Source: Shewanella gelidimarina
GTDB taxonomy: Bacteria > Pseudomonadota > Gammaproteobacteria > Enterobacterales > Shewanellaceae
DNA: 64,000 nt
Assembly (NCBI RefSeq): GCF_023283945.1
Contig: NZ_JAKIKW010000018.1
Coordinates: forward strand, 55,479-119,478
Reading direction: 5' to 3'
A program made the translations under genes and the position numbers. Each line of letters starts with the position of its first letter. Position 1 is the stretch's first letter. A model generated the notes under the pieces. It made no database searches and was not told where the DNA came from. It was given only the letters and a program-made list of their open reading frames with translations. Shown one piece after another: positions 42,641 to 51,146 of this stretch.

Positions 42641-45600
42641 CTACGGTAGCACGATGGAAATTTCGCTGCCGAGTACACTTTTATTGATATCGATTCGAGT
42701 ACCGATCTGCTCTTTCATTTCCGACACATGGGAGATAACCCCTATCATGCGCCCAGCAGATTGAAGATCCATTAAGGTACGGATCGCTAAATCAAGCGAG
42801 TCTTGATCTAAACTGCCAAAGCCTTCGTCGATAAATAGGGTGTCGAGCTTAATGCCGCCCGCATACGCTTGCACGACATCGGATAAACCTAATGCCATAG
42901 CGAGTGCAGCCATAAAGCTCTCACCACCACTGAGCGTTGCCACAGGACGTACTTTTGAGGTGTAGGCATCTTCAACTTCAAGCTCAAGCCCTGAGGCTTT
43001 ATTGCCTTTAGCCCGTTCCTCTTTGCGGATTAAGCGATATCGACCTTTACTCATCAATTGCAGTCGATGACTGGCCTCAAGCAACACATCATCGAGCAGT
43101 ACACTCAGCACAAAGCGCTGTAAGCTCACCTTGTTACCCGTTTGACCATTAGCCACTTCGGACAATGTCCCTATGATGGCATACTCATCTTCGAGCTTCT
43201 TAGCGTTAGCATCAGCCTCTTTCAGCTGTTGCTGAGTTTGAGTCAGTTGAGTGACTCGACTCTGTACTTGCTGCCAGCTTTGCTCAGCTTGTTGTTGCTC
43301 TTTCTGAATGCTGGCTAAACTCAGCTCGCTCTCTGCCAGTTGTGGTTTGACTTGCCCTGCTAACTTATCGTTTATTTGAGTGAGCGTGGCTTGATTACCG
43401 ATACAGTCCTGCTGATATTTGCCAATCTCATCGGTTAACGTCTGCAGCTCATCACTCGATAGCAAGGCATGGCTTAACGCTTGCTTGTCACTGAAACCTG
43501 ATGTTGATAATTGTGAGTCCAGCTCGGCTTGAGCCTTATCTGCTTGCTCTTGTGCTTGAAGTAAGCTTGACTGAGCTGCGGTTAATGCCGCCGCTTTAGC
43601 CGCATCTTGCTCCAGCGCTTGGGTATGGGACTGACGGATGTGGTTTATCGTTTGTTGTAGCGTCGCTAACTGTTGCTTTACTTGGTTAATTGCGCCAGTG
43701 AGCGCTTGCAAACTACGGTACTGTTCAGGGATTGCTGCTAACGCTTGCTCTTGCTGACCTTGAACAGTCGCTACGCGGGTTTGCAACGCTTGAAAACGCT
43801 CTCGTTCAGCATCGAGTTGAGTTTGAAGCTCTCTCTCCTTCGATTGCCCGCTTTGTATTTTCTGCCGAAGCTTAATTAGCTCTTGAGCGGCAGTATTAGC
43901 TTGATGAACTTGCAGCTTTACTTGTTGAAGATGAGCTTGCAATGATTCAAGTGAATGAGAAACCCACTCACCCAGCTTTTGCTGATATTCATCCCTCAAC
44001 TTCACTTGCTCCTGAAGTTGAGCTTTTAGGCCTTTATAATCGGCGATAGCTTGGCTCAGTGCATCTTTGGCGGTTTCACTCGTCAGTCTGCTTGACTCTA
44101 AATCATCTTCTGTCGGTAATCGCTGCTCACTTTGAGCAGGATTAGGATGCTCAGCACTGCCACACACTGGACAGGGTTGCCCAGGGTTGAGTTTTTGCGC
44201 CAATAGACTTGCTTGGCCACGGTGCCAGATCAGCTGAAGTTGATCATAAGCCTCCCCTTTAGCTTTGGCATCAAGACGACACTGCTTGCCTTTGTCTTCC
44301 GCCAGTTGCAACGCCTGATCGGTGTTTGCCGCATGGCCAGTCGCCACCTGCCACTGCTGGTAACGCTCAATCAATTCGCTTTGCGCCGTTAACGCTTGCT
44401 GGGAATCTACTTGCTGACTCGCAACGTGTTCTAACTGAGGCACCTGTTGCTCAGCTGCTTGCTTGTCTGCCAACAAAGCATCCAATGTAGCCTTACCTTT
44501 AATCCCGCTATGTTTAGCTTGATCACGTTCATTGGTTGCAAGACTCAGCGCTTTTTGTAAGCTCTCTAGCCCCTGCAGCTGTGGTACTAGCTGTGTCAGT
44601 TTTTGCTCGTCGTTCTGAACCTGTTGGCATTTAAGCTCCTGCTCAGTCAAAGTATCAAACTTGCTTTGACTGACAGTGAGCGCCTGCTCACTCGCCAGCT
44701 TAGTAGATTGACTTCGGCTAACAGCAGCTTGCGCTTGAGTCCGCTCGACTTCACGCGCTAATGCTCCCTCTAACACTGGCTTAAGTTGCAGTGCTTTTTG
44801 GCCATTATCGAGCTTAGATTGACGCTGAGCCATACTGTCTTTTTGCTCAGCTAATAATACTGCACTCTGTTGCAATTTATCTTGAGCATCGAAATCTTTA
44901 ACCAGTAACTTAGCCGATTCAAACAGTTTATTGGCATTGATTAGGGCTAGCTTGGCCTTGTCTTTAGCCTCTGATGCTTGAGTCAGTTTTGGTGTCAGCT
45001 CTGTAAGTTCACTCGTTAATGCATCATCAGAATCAAGGACGATGTTATGTAAAATGCCATCACGCTTATTACGCTGGTCTCTGACTTCGGCCTTAATGGC
45101 TGAGGCCTGAAACTTTAATTTGTCTTCAATGCGGCGGTATATCTGTGTTTGAAACAGTTGGCTAAAAATTTTCTCTCTGTCTTTAGAATCTGCCATCAGC
45201 AGTTCACGGAACTTGCCCTGCGGCAATACCATCACTTGGCGAAACTGATCCGCATCCAGTCCGGTGAGCTGTTCAATCTCAGCGGTCGCTTCAGATACCT
45301 TGCTGGCCACCAGCAAATGCTCGGTGCCATCAGTATCGATGTGGTAAAGCTGCGCTTCCGGCTTTTGCACCGTGTAACCATCGCCACTTTTCTTCGCTCG
45401 CTGCTGCTCTGGGACGCGGCGAATGCGATATTGCTTGTCACCAAGCGCAAAGCTGAAAGTCACTTCGGTTAACAAGCTATCAGCGGCTAAATCACAGCGC
45501 ATTTGGCTGCCCTCACGCTCATCGCCAGTGGTCTTGCCATAGAGTGCAAAACAGATGGCATCGAGCAAGGTGGTTTTACCCGCACCAGTGGGGCCATTGA

Positions 45601-45697
45601 TCAAAAACAGTGGATTAGAGCCTAACGCTGAAAAATCGGTTGTTTGAACCGATGCAAATGGACCAAATGCTGACATCTCTAAAATAAGCGGTCTCAT
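42641..45697 (-). CDS. sbcC: SbcC ATPase subunit of the SbcCD nuclease
   Basis: Rad50-like SMC ATPase of the complex that opens hairpins and processes DNA ends. Walker A GPTGAGKTT (residues about 34-42), long Gln/Ala-rich coiled coils on each side of the zinc hook CPVC (NPGQPCPVCGSAEHPNP), the ABC signature LSGGESFMAALAMALGLSDV and Walker B LDTLFIDEGFGSLD near the C-terminus. 1018 residues fits SbcC. The start overlaps the sbcD stop by 4 bases (ATGA), giving coupled expression. Confidence 0.96.
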   Translation of the reverse strand: MRPLILEMSAFGPFASVQTTDFSALGSNPLFLINGPTGAGKTTLLDAICFALYGKTTGDEREGSQMRCDLAADSLLTEVTFSFALGDKQYRIRRVPEQQRAKKSGDGYTVQKPEAQLYHIDTDGTEHLLVASKVSEATAEIEQLTGLDADQFRQVMVLPQGKFRELLMADSKDREKIFSQLFQTQIYRRIEDKLKFQASAIKAEVRDQRNKRDGILHNIVLDSDDALTSELTELTPKLTQASEAKDKAKLALINANKLFESAKLLVKDFDAQDKLQQSAVLLAEQKDSMAQRQSKLDNGQKALQLKPVLEGALAREVERTQAQAAVSRSQSTKLASEQALTVSQSKFDTLTEQELKCQQVQNDEQKLTQLVPQLQGLESLQKALSLATNERDQAKHSGIKGKATLDALLADKQAAEQQVPQLEHVASQQVDSQQALTAQSELIERYQQWQVATGHAANTDQALQLAEDKGKQCRLDAKAKGEAYDQLQLIWHRGQASLLAQKLNPGQPCPVCGSAEHPNPAQSEQRLPTEDDLESSRLTSETAKDALSQAIADYKGLKAQLQEQVKLRDEYQQKLGEWVSHSLESLQAHLQQVKLQVHQANTAAQELIKLRQKIQSGQSKERELQTQLDAERERFQALQTRVATVQGQQEQALAAIPEQYRSLQALTGAINQVKQQLATLQQTINHIRQSHTQALEQDAAKAAALTAAQSSLLQAQEQADKAQAELDSQLSTSGFSDKQALSHALLSSDELQTLTDEIGKYQQDCIGNQATLTQINDKLAGQVKPQLAESELSLASIQKEQQQAEQSWQQVQSRVTQLTQTQQQLKEADANAKKLEDEYAIIGTLSEVANGQTGNKVSLQRFVLSVLLDDVLLEASHRLQLMSKGRYRLIRKEERAKGNKASGLELEVEDAYTSKVRPVATLSGGESFMAALAMALGLSDVVQAYAGGIKLDTLFIDEGFGSLDQDSLDLAIRTLMDLQSAGRMIGVISHVSEMKEQIGTRIDINKSVLGSEISIVLP

Positions 45698-46839
45698 GAT
45701 GTACGCTCCACTTTATGTAGCTCATCGATGGCTGTTGTCATCGCGTGTTGCTGCGCCTCTGTCATTGATTCACCGGACACTTGCGCAAAGAAATCACTAA
45801 ACATATCCATCTCGCCTTTCTTGATATGGTCTCGGCTTAGCGCTACCTTGCCGTTATCGCGCATCAAGCCGGTACGCTCTAAATGCAGCACATTGGGATA
45901 CACGCTTCTGAGCTTACCCATAGCATCTAAAATGGCGGTTTTATCACTCAACCTCACCATGAGGTAGTCTTCACGGTTAACATCTGTTTTACCTTGCTCG
46001 AGCAACTCAACGAGGTTGCCTTCAATAATCCGCACATCTCTCATGGCAGATAATGGCAGTAACTCAAAATCAGCTTTACCCTCAGCATCTAACTCAACCA
46101 AGGTCACTGACTTATTCTGGTGCTGCTCACTGAACGAATATTTCAGCATAGAGCCTGAATATCGGACATTTTCAGCGCCTTTATACTGTGGCCCATGCAG
46201 ATGACCCAGCGCCGTATAGTTAAAGGGCATAAACAATTTTGGTGAAATTTTATCGGCGCCGCCAATACTCAGAGGGCGCTCTGATTCAGATTCACTGCCC
46301 CCATCAAGGAAACAGTGACTGATCACTACTTTGGGTAAACCTTGGCTGTCATGTTCATGCACTTGTTCAAGCAATTTATCCATCGCCTGCTCATGAGTGC
46401 TCACTTCGCAATCAAACACATGTCGTACGGTGGCAGGATCGGCATAGGGCAGACCATAAAACACCGCACTGCCCTGCTTGCCTTTAAGCTCGATTCTACT
46501 CACTTTGTTCGTCAACGGCCCAACGATATGCAGCCCACTGTCACTCATCTGCTTTGAGGCAAAGCCTAAACGTTCATGGCCATCATGGTTGCCTGCAATC
46601 ATAATTACCGCGATTTTTAGTTCATTCACCAGACGATTAACCACTTCATTTAACAGCGCTATCGCGTTAGCTGGCGGAATGGAACGATCATAAATATCGC
46701 CAGCAACAATCACCGCATCGACATTATGCTCAATCGCCAGTTCAACAATCTGGTTTAACACGAAGCGCTGATCATCGAGCAGGCTCTGATTATGAAGCTG
46801 CCTGCCGATATGCCAGTCAGAGGTGTGGATAAATTTCAT
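45694..46839 (-). CDS. sbcD: SbcD nuclease subunit of SbcCD
   Basis: Mre11-type metallophosphoesterase with Mn2+-dependent 3'-5' exonuclease and endonuclease activity. Motifs: DWHIGR (I), GDIYDR (II), GNHDGH (III), SHCFLDGG (IV) and GHLHGPQ (V). 381 residues. First gene of the sbcD-sbcC pair. Confidence 0.96.
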   Translation of the reverse strand: MKFIHTSDWHIGRQLHNQSLLDDQRFVLNQIVELAIEHNVDAVIVAGDIYDRSIPPANAIALLNEVVNRLVNELKIAVIMIAGNHDGHERLGFASKQMSDSGLHIVGPLTNKVSRIELKGKQGSAVFYGLPYADPATVRHVFDCEVSTHEQAMDKLLEQVHEHDSQGLPKVVISHCFLDGGSESESERPLSIGGADKISPKLFMPFNYTALGHLHGPQYKGAENVRYSGSMLKYSFSEQHQNKSVTLVELDAEGKADFELLPLSAMRDVRIIEGNLVELLEQGKTDVNREDYLMVRLSDKTAILDAMGKLRSVYPNVLHLERTGLMRDNGKVALSRDHIKKGEMDMFSDFFAQVSGESMTEAQQHAMTTAIDELHKVERTS

Positions 46840-47107
46840 GCATTCTCGTTTAAAAATGAAGGAGATGAGAGAGAGTTCTATAGTAAGAAAACTATCGACG
46901 TTTCACAAGCGTGATAACCGTTGTAGCAAACACTTCTGCAGCTAAAGATATGTTAGTATTTTTGAGTTGAGCTCATTTAGTTGACCCCAGTGATACGCAG
47001 TTAATACGTCGTTCGAGGATTAACTTTTTGTAATGATTCATCCACGTTGATGAAAGGGACAACACGTACAATTCAGTTCTCAATAAACAACCCACTAGGA
47101 TAATAAA

Positions 47108-47647
47108 ATGAAATGTACTAAATTAATCTGTGCTGCACTGGCCTTCACATCACTCTCAGCATTTGCAGGCCAAGAAGACGACGCACTGGCAGCACTAGCA
47201 TTGCAACGCGCTAATTACACATTAGAGCAGGCTATTGAAAAGGTAAGTACAGATTATGCTAAGCACATTGTCGAATTTGAAATTGATGATCATGATAATC
47301 AAGCAACCTATGATATTGAAGCTATCAATCTGGAAACAAAAGAAAAGCATGACATTGAATTAAGCCTTGCAGATGGCGCGGTGTTAAAACATAAGACCAA
47401 AAATAGCTTAAGCCGCTTAGATGATGATGACCTGTTAGCGTTACAAGAGTTACAAGCATCAAAATTTAACTTAGGCGCGACTATTGCCCAATTACAGCTA
47501 AAATATTCTGCTGATGTTTTTGAATTTGAATTAAAGAATAAAAAAGGCATTACTTTCTACAAGTTTAAGCTGATGGGTGAGCAAGGCCTTACTCGTGTCA
47601 TTGTAGATGTAACAACGGGCAAAGTTATTCCGGTAATGAAGCACTAA
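47108..47647 (+). CDS. Periplasmic PepSY-domain protein
   Basis: Signal peptide (1-20, AALAFTSLSAFAG) and two PepSY-like repeats, each an alpha helix followed by strands: the first at about residues 35-95 (LEQAIEKVSTDYAKHIVEFEIDDHDNQATYDIEAI), the second at about 110-175 (LGATIAQLQLKYSADVFEFELKNKKGITFYKFKL). In many gammaproteobacteria PepSY genes precede an OmpR/EnvZ-type pair, as here, and may modulate or be the target of that system. RBS is AGGAT. A hairpin separates it from the regulator. Confidence 0.88.
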   Translation: MKCTKLICAALAFTSLSAFAGQEDDALAALALQRANYTLEQAIEKVSTDYAKHIVEFEIDDHDNQATYDIEAINLETKEKHDIELSLADGAVLKHKTKNSLSRLDDDDLLALQELQASKFNLGATIAQLQLKYSADVFEFELKNKKGITFYKFKLMGEQGLTRVIVDVTTGKVIPVMKH

Positions 47648-47663
47648 CTCAGTCAATATTTAT

Positions 47664-47682
47664 AGGGGAGTAGCACTCCCCT
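47664..47682 (+). terminator. Hairpin between the PepSY gene and the response regulator
   Basis: AGGGGAG / CTCCCCT arms with a 5-base loop, directly followed by the ribosome site AGGGA of the next gene. No T-tract in between, so partial termination or translational attenuation is possible. Confidence 0.5.
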
Positions 47683-47694
47683 AGGGAAACTTTT

Positions 47695-48378
47695 TTGCGA
47701 ATTCTTGTTATTGAAGATAACCAGACGACTCGTCAATATTTACAAAAAGCCCTTCAAGAACAGGGCTATGAAATTGATCTAGCGGATAATGGCCAAGATG
47801 GTTTATTCTTAGCCCTTGAAGGCGACTACCAATTAATTTTACTTGACCGGATGCTGCCGAAGTTAGATGGCTTAACGGTATTAACCACATTAAGAAATGC
47901 TGGCAAGCAAACACCAGTTCTGATTTTAAGTGCCTTAGATAGCGTTTCTGAACGTGTAAAAGGGCTGCGTGAAGGCGGTGATGATTACCTCATCAAACCT
48001 TTTGCGCTTTCTGAACTACTCGTGCGTATAGAGATACTCATTCAGCGCAAAGGGACTCACAACGAAAAGCTAACCACCGTTTTACACGTTGCCGATCTAA
48101 AAATGGATCTGCTTTCTCATAAGGTGTTCCGAGGCTCAACTGAAATCTCCCTGCAGCCAAAAGAGTTTAAGCTGTTACGTTATTTGATGGAGCATAACGG
48201 ACAAGTGGTATCTCGCTCATTACTGTTTGAAGCCGTTTGGGACTATCAATTTGATCCACAAACTAATGTTATTGATGTTCATATGGCAAGATTGCGTAAA
48301 AAGGTAGAATTTGATGGTCTTACCCCTTTACTGGAAACAGTACGTGGTGTCGGTTACAGAATGGTGGCACAGCGTTAA
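47695..48378 (+). CDS. OmpR/PhoB-family response regulator
   Basis: TTG start 8 bases after AGGGA; the T6 run makes the exact start visible. Receiver domain: acidic pair ED at 7-8, phosphoacceptor D51 (LILLDRML), Lys about 100 (LIKPF). C-terminal winged helix with VSRSLLFEAVWDYQFDPQTNVIDVHMARLRKKVE. The sensor kinase follows at once. PmrA/QseB-like in type, but the target genes are not visible. Confidence 0.93.
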   Translation: MRILVIEDNQTTRQYLQKALQEQGYEIDLADNGQDGLFLALEGDYQLILLDRMLPKLDGLTVLTTLRNAGKQTPVLILSALDSVSERVKGLREGGDDYLIKPFALSELLVRIEILIQRKGTHNEKLTTVLHVADLKMDLLSHKVFRGSTEISLQPKEFKLLRYLMEHNGQVVSRSLLFEAVWDYQFDPQTNVIDVHMARLRKKVEFDGLTPLLETVRGVGYRMVAQR

Positions 48379-48391
48379 AACAGCCCACTCG

Positions 48392-49756
48392 GTGTGGCGT
48401 TTAACCCGTTTGTATACTGGCTTGTTATTATCGGTGGTAGCCATCCTACTGGTAGTATTGTACCAATTGAGTATTGGTCAAATGAACCGTCAGCAACAAT
48501 TACAAATGGCTAATATTATTGCTCAGCAAACATCACTTGCTGAGCAATTAAGTCATGAGCAGTTTATTGAACAATTTGAACTGCAAGCTCAAAGTTCACG
48601 TCAATACATTCTAAGTTATCAAATAGAGCAAAAAAATTTTGGTAGGCTTAGCGCCCCCCCGACAGCGTTATCGCAATGCCCAACCTTATCGCGTTTTCCG
48701 ATTTGGTTAGACCAATTTGATGAAATCAGACTCGTCTCTGGTTGCTCTCAGCCTTTGGCCTCTGGAACGCTAATTATTGCTGTCGACGATGAATCTTTGT
48801 ATGAACTCAAAGGACAGTTTATTAGTGCGTCAGCAATTGCATTATTACTGGCCGTATTACTTGGCGTAATAACGGGGTTGGTTTTCTCAATGCGGGTATT
48901 AAAGCGCATTAACAACTTTAACCAAGTCGCCTTACGAGTTGAATCAGGCCAATTGAGCGCTCGAGTCGCAGTATCTGAACAAAATGATGAATATGATCAT
49001 ATGGCATTGCATATCAATACCATGCTCAATCAATTGCAGCACTCCTTTGAAACGATTTCCGGAATTACCGATGCTATAGCTCATGATTTACGCACGCCAC
49101 TGAGTCACTTAAGGCAGCAAATTGAATCGGAAATGTTAAGTAAACAGCAACTAAATCACCCCAGTGAACAGCTACAATCGATGCTGGATAAGCTCGACGA
49201 AATATTGTTCACCTTTAGTGCCATGCTTGAGTTAACAAGGCTTCAGCAACAGAAAGAGAGCAACAGCCAACACTTTAAAGCCATTAATTTACAACAAGTC
49301 ATTGTCGATGCAGTGGATTTAATTGAGCCGCTTGCAGAAGAGAAACAACAAATTGTCACTATAGGCGGCGCTGAGCAATTCTCTATTCAAGGTGATGCAA
49401 CGCTGTTGTTCCGAGCCATATATAATCTGCTAGAAAACGCCAGTAAGTACGCAGGAAATAATGCACAAATCAACGTTCAGTTAACCCCCCGAGGTTTTAC
49501 GGTTAGCGATAATGGTCCAGGAATTTGTGATCTCGAAAAAGAGAAAGTTTTTCAACGCCTATATCGAATTGAAAAGAGCCGTCAGGTTGCTGGCTTTGGA
49601 TTAGGCTTAACCTTGGTAAAAGCGATTATTCAACTCCATAACGGAAAAATAGAATTACTGGATAATAAGCCTGGGTTAATCGTAAATGTTGAATTTATAA
49701 AGCCAAATAAAATAAAAATGGATGAAAGCATCGATCCGAATATAGCTGATGCTTAG
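48392..49756 (+). CDS. Sensor histidine kinase
   Basis: Cognate kinase of the regulator upstream. I place the start at GTG 48392, after the regulator stop, giving a short cytoplasmic N-terminus and TM1 (TGLLLSVVAILLVVLYQL). A longer frame starts at 48311 inside the regulator gene. A periplasmic domain (about 25-145), TM2 (SAIALLLAVLLGVITGLVFSM), HAMP, HisKA with phosphoacceptor His in DAIAHDLRTPLSHL, and HATPase (NLLENASKYA, VSDNGPGI, GFGLGLTLVKAI) follow. QseC-like layout. A run of seven C at 48654 is a slippery spot but in frame. Confidence 0.92.
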   Translation: MWRLTRLYTGLLLSVVAILLVVLYQLSIGQMNRQQQLQMANIIAQQTSLAEQLSHEQFIEQFELQAQSSRQYILSYQIEQKNFGRLSAPPTALSQCPTLSRFPIWLDQFDEIRLVSGCSQPLASGTLIIAVDDESLYELKGQFISASAIALLLAVLLGVITGLVFSMRVLKRINNFNQVALRVESGQLSARVAVSEQNDEYDHMALHINTMLNQLQHSFETISGITDAIAHDLRTPLSHLRQQIESEMLSKQQLNHPSEQLQSMLDKLDEILFTFSAMLELTRLQQQKESNSQHFKAINLQQVIVDAVDLIEPLAEEKQQIVTIGGAEQFSIQGDATLLFRAIYNLLENASKYAGNNAQINVQLTPRGFTVSDNGPGICDLEKEKVFQRLYRIEKSRQVAGFGLGLTLVKAIIQLHNGKIELLDNKPGLIVNVEFIKPNKIKMDESIDPNIADA

Positions 49757-49800
49757 CGTCAGCTAAAATATAGCGAGTCATTAGCTGCATAAGAAAGCTC

Positions 49801-49821
49801 TTGTCTGTTGACAACAGACAA
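49801..49821. repeat. Perfect 21-bp palindrome
   Basis: Ten-base arms TTGTCTGTTG / CAACAGACAA around one central A, in the convergent gap between the kinase gene and lodB. RNA could fold as an 8-bp stem with a 5-base loop, but no T-tract follows. It could be a weak terminator or a protein-binding site. Confidence 0.55.
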
Positions 49822-49942
49822 AATGAATACTTCATAAATTCAGTCAAGGCTTAAAACGCAACTCACTAATTATGGGCGATGGATTCATTCCCCCATTATG
49901 ATGATGGACATTGTTGAAGAAGCTAGACTGTACTTCCGATTG

Positions 49943-51073
49943 CTATGCACTCAATCTGCGTTGCCAAAACGGTGAACCCGCCCAACGTTTCTCTTTTGCG
50001 TAAAACATATTCCTTAGTGAAAGATAATCTTCAAAGTTGTTATAAATATCTTTTTGATACTGTTGGAGCAGCTTTGAAATCCTTTCATCTTTTTCTTTGA
50101 AACTTTGGCTCACTAAAACCGCAGCTTGTGCAGATGAGGTCATCGCAAAACCAAGACCCATAGATGATATTGGATCAAAAGAACATGCTGCATCACCGAC
50201 AGAAACAAAATGTTTAATATGGTCAAATTGCGTTTGAGTACTGTTGGCTTTACGTACCCAAAGTTCAATATTGGCAGGGAGTTCGTTGCGCAAAAAATGC
50301 TTGGCATGGTTAGTTTCTTGCAAAGCTGATAACCACTGTTCAGGGCGGTTCATACGCAATGATGATAGCAGATCTGAATCCGAAAAAAACGTCACCACGG
50401 CATGTTGACCAGGCAATGCCGCAATGTACCACCAGCCATGCTTTGTGCTTTCTATCACTTGCTCTCTGGGCAAACGAGTATCGCCCTTGCAACGCACGAA
50501 CGCACCAACGCCCGTGAGCTTATCGAGTGACTTACGCTGGCTTCCCACTTTATTGATTACGGTAGAGTTTCGACCTGATGCATCGATGATAAAACCTGTA
50601 TTAAGAGTGATTTTTCCATGTTCTTTATGTTGAACGGTCACTTGCCACCCAGCTTCTTCTGAGAATGTCATATACTGTAATTTCGAACGCGGATATATGA
50701 TACCTCCACGCCCTGCCACTGCGTCGATTAGCGTTAAATCGAATTGTTCACGGTCTACTTGATAGGTGCTCATATCTGCAGCAAAGATAGCATGCCGTTG
50801 TGTTGCGGTGTCACTCCCCCAAAATGCGATGGTACTTTGGGTTTCAGTAAAGCAATCTGCATTGAAACAATCTTTAGGGACTTGTAAATAGTCAAGTAGA
50901 GGAAATAAAGTCGAAGATACGCTTTCACCAACACGCAGTTTTTGTAAATCTGATTGTTCGATGATTGCGACACGTAAATCACTATGATTTAGTAAGGTTA
51001 GCGCTGCACTGGTTCCCGCGGGTCCAGCACCAATGATCAGAACGTCATATGAATGATTAATCTGTTGAGTCAT
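49943..51073 (-). CDS. lodB: LodB-like flavoprotein (FAD-dependent, halogenase-type) required for LodA maturation
   Basis: FAD-dependent oxidoreductase of the tryptophan-halogenase-like group. Rossmann GxGxxG is VLIIGAGPAGTSAALTLL (residues about 10-27), with the later FAD motif SVGDAACSFDPISSMGLGFAM. ATG 51073 (MTQQINHSYD) is preferred, with AAGAGAA before it; a longer frame begins at 51121. The catalytic Lys region of true halogenases is not evident. It lies 73 bp downstream of the lodA-like gene. In Marinomonas LodB is needed to form the CTQ cofactor of LodA, so the same is inferred here. Confidence 0.85.
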   Translation of the reverse strand: MTQQINHSYDVLIIGAGPAGTSAALTLLNHSDLRVAIIEQSDLQKLRVGESVSSTLFPLLDYLQVPKDCFNADCFTETQSTIAFWGSDTATQRHAIFAADMSTYQVDREQFDLTLIDAVAGRGGIIYPRSKLQYMTFSEEAGWQVTVQHKEHGKITLNTGFIIDASGRNSTVINKVGSQRKSLDKLTGVGAFVRCKGDTRLPREQVIESTKHGWWYIAALPGQHAVVTFFSDSDLLSSLRMNRPEQWLSALQETNHAKHFLRNELPANIELWVRKANSTQTQFDHIKHFVSVGDAACSFDPISSMGLGFAMTSSAQAAVLVSQSFKEKDERISKLLQQYQKDIYNNFEDYLSLRNMFYAKEKRWAGSPFWQRRLSA

Positions 51074-51146
51074 GATGATTCTCTTTCGATTGATATAAGC
51101 ATAGTTAGAAATGAGAAACACCTATTGGTGCTTCTCATTAACAGCA

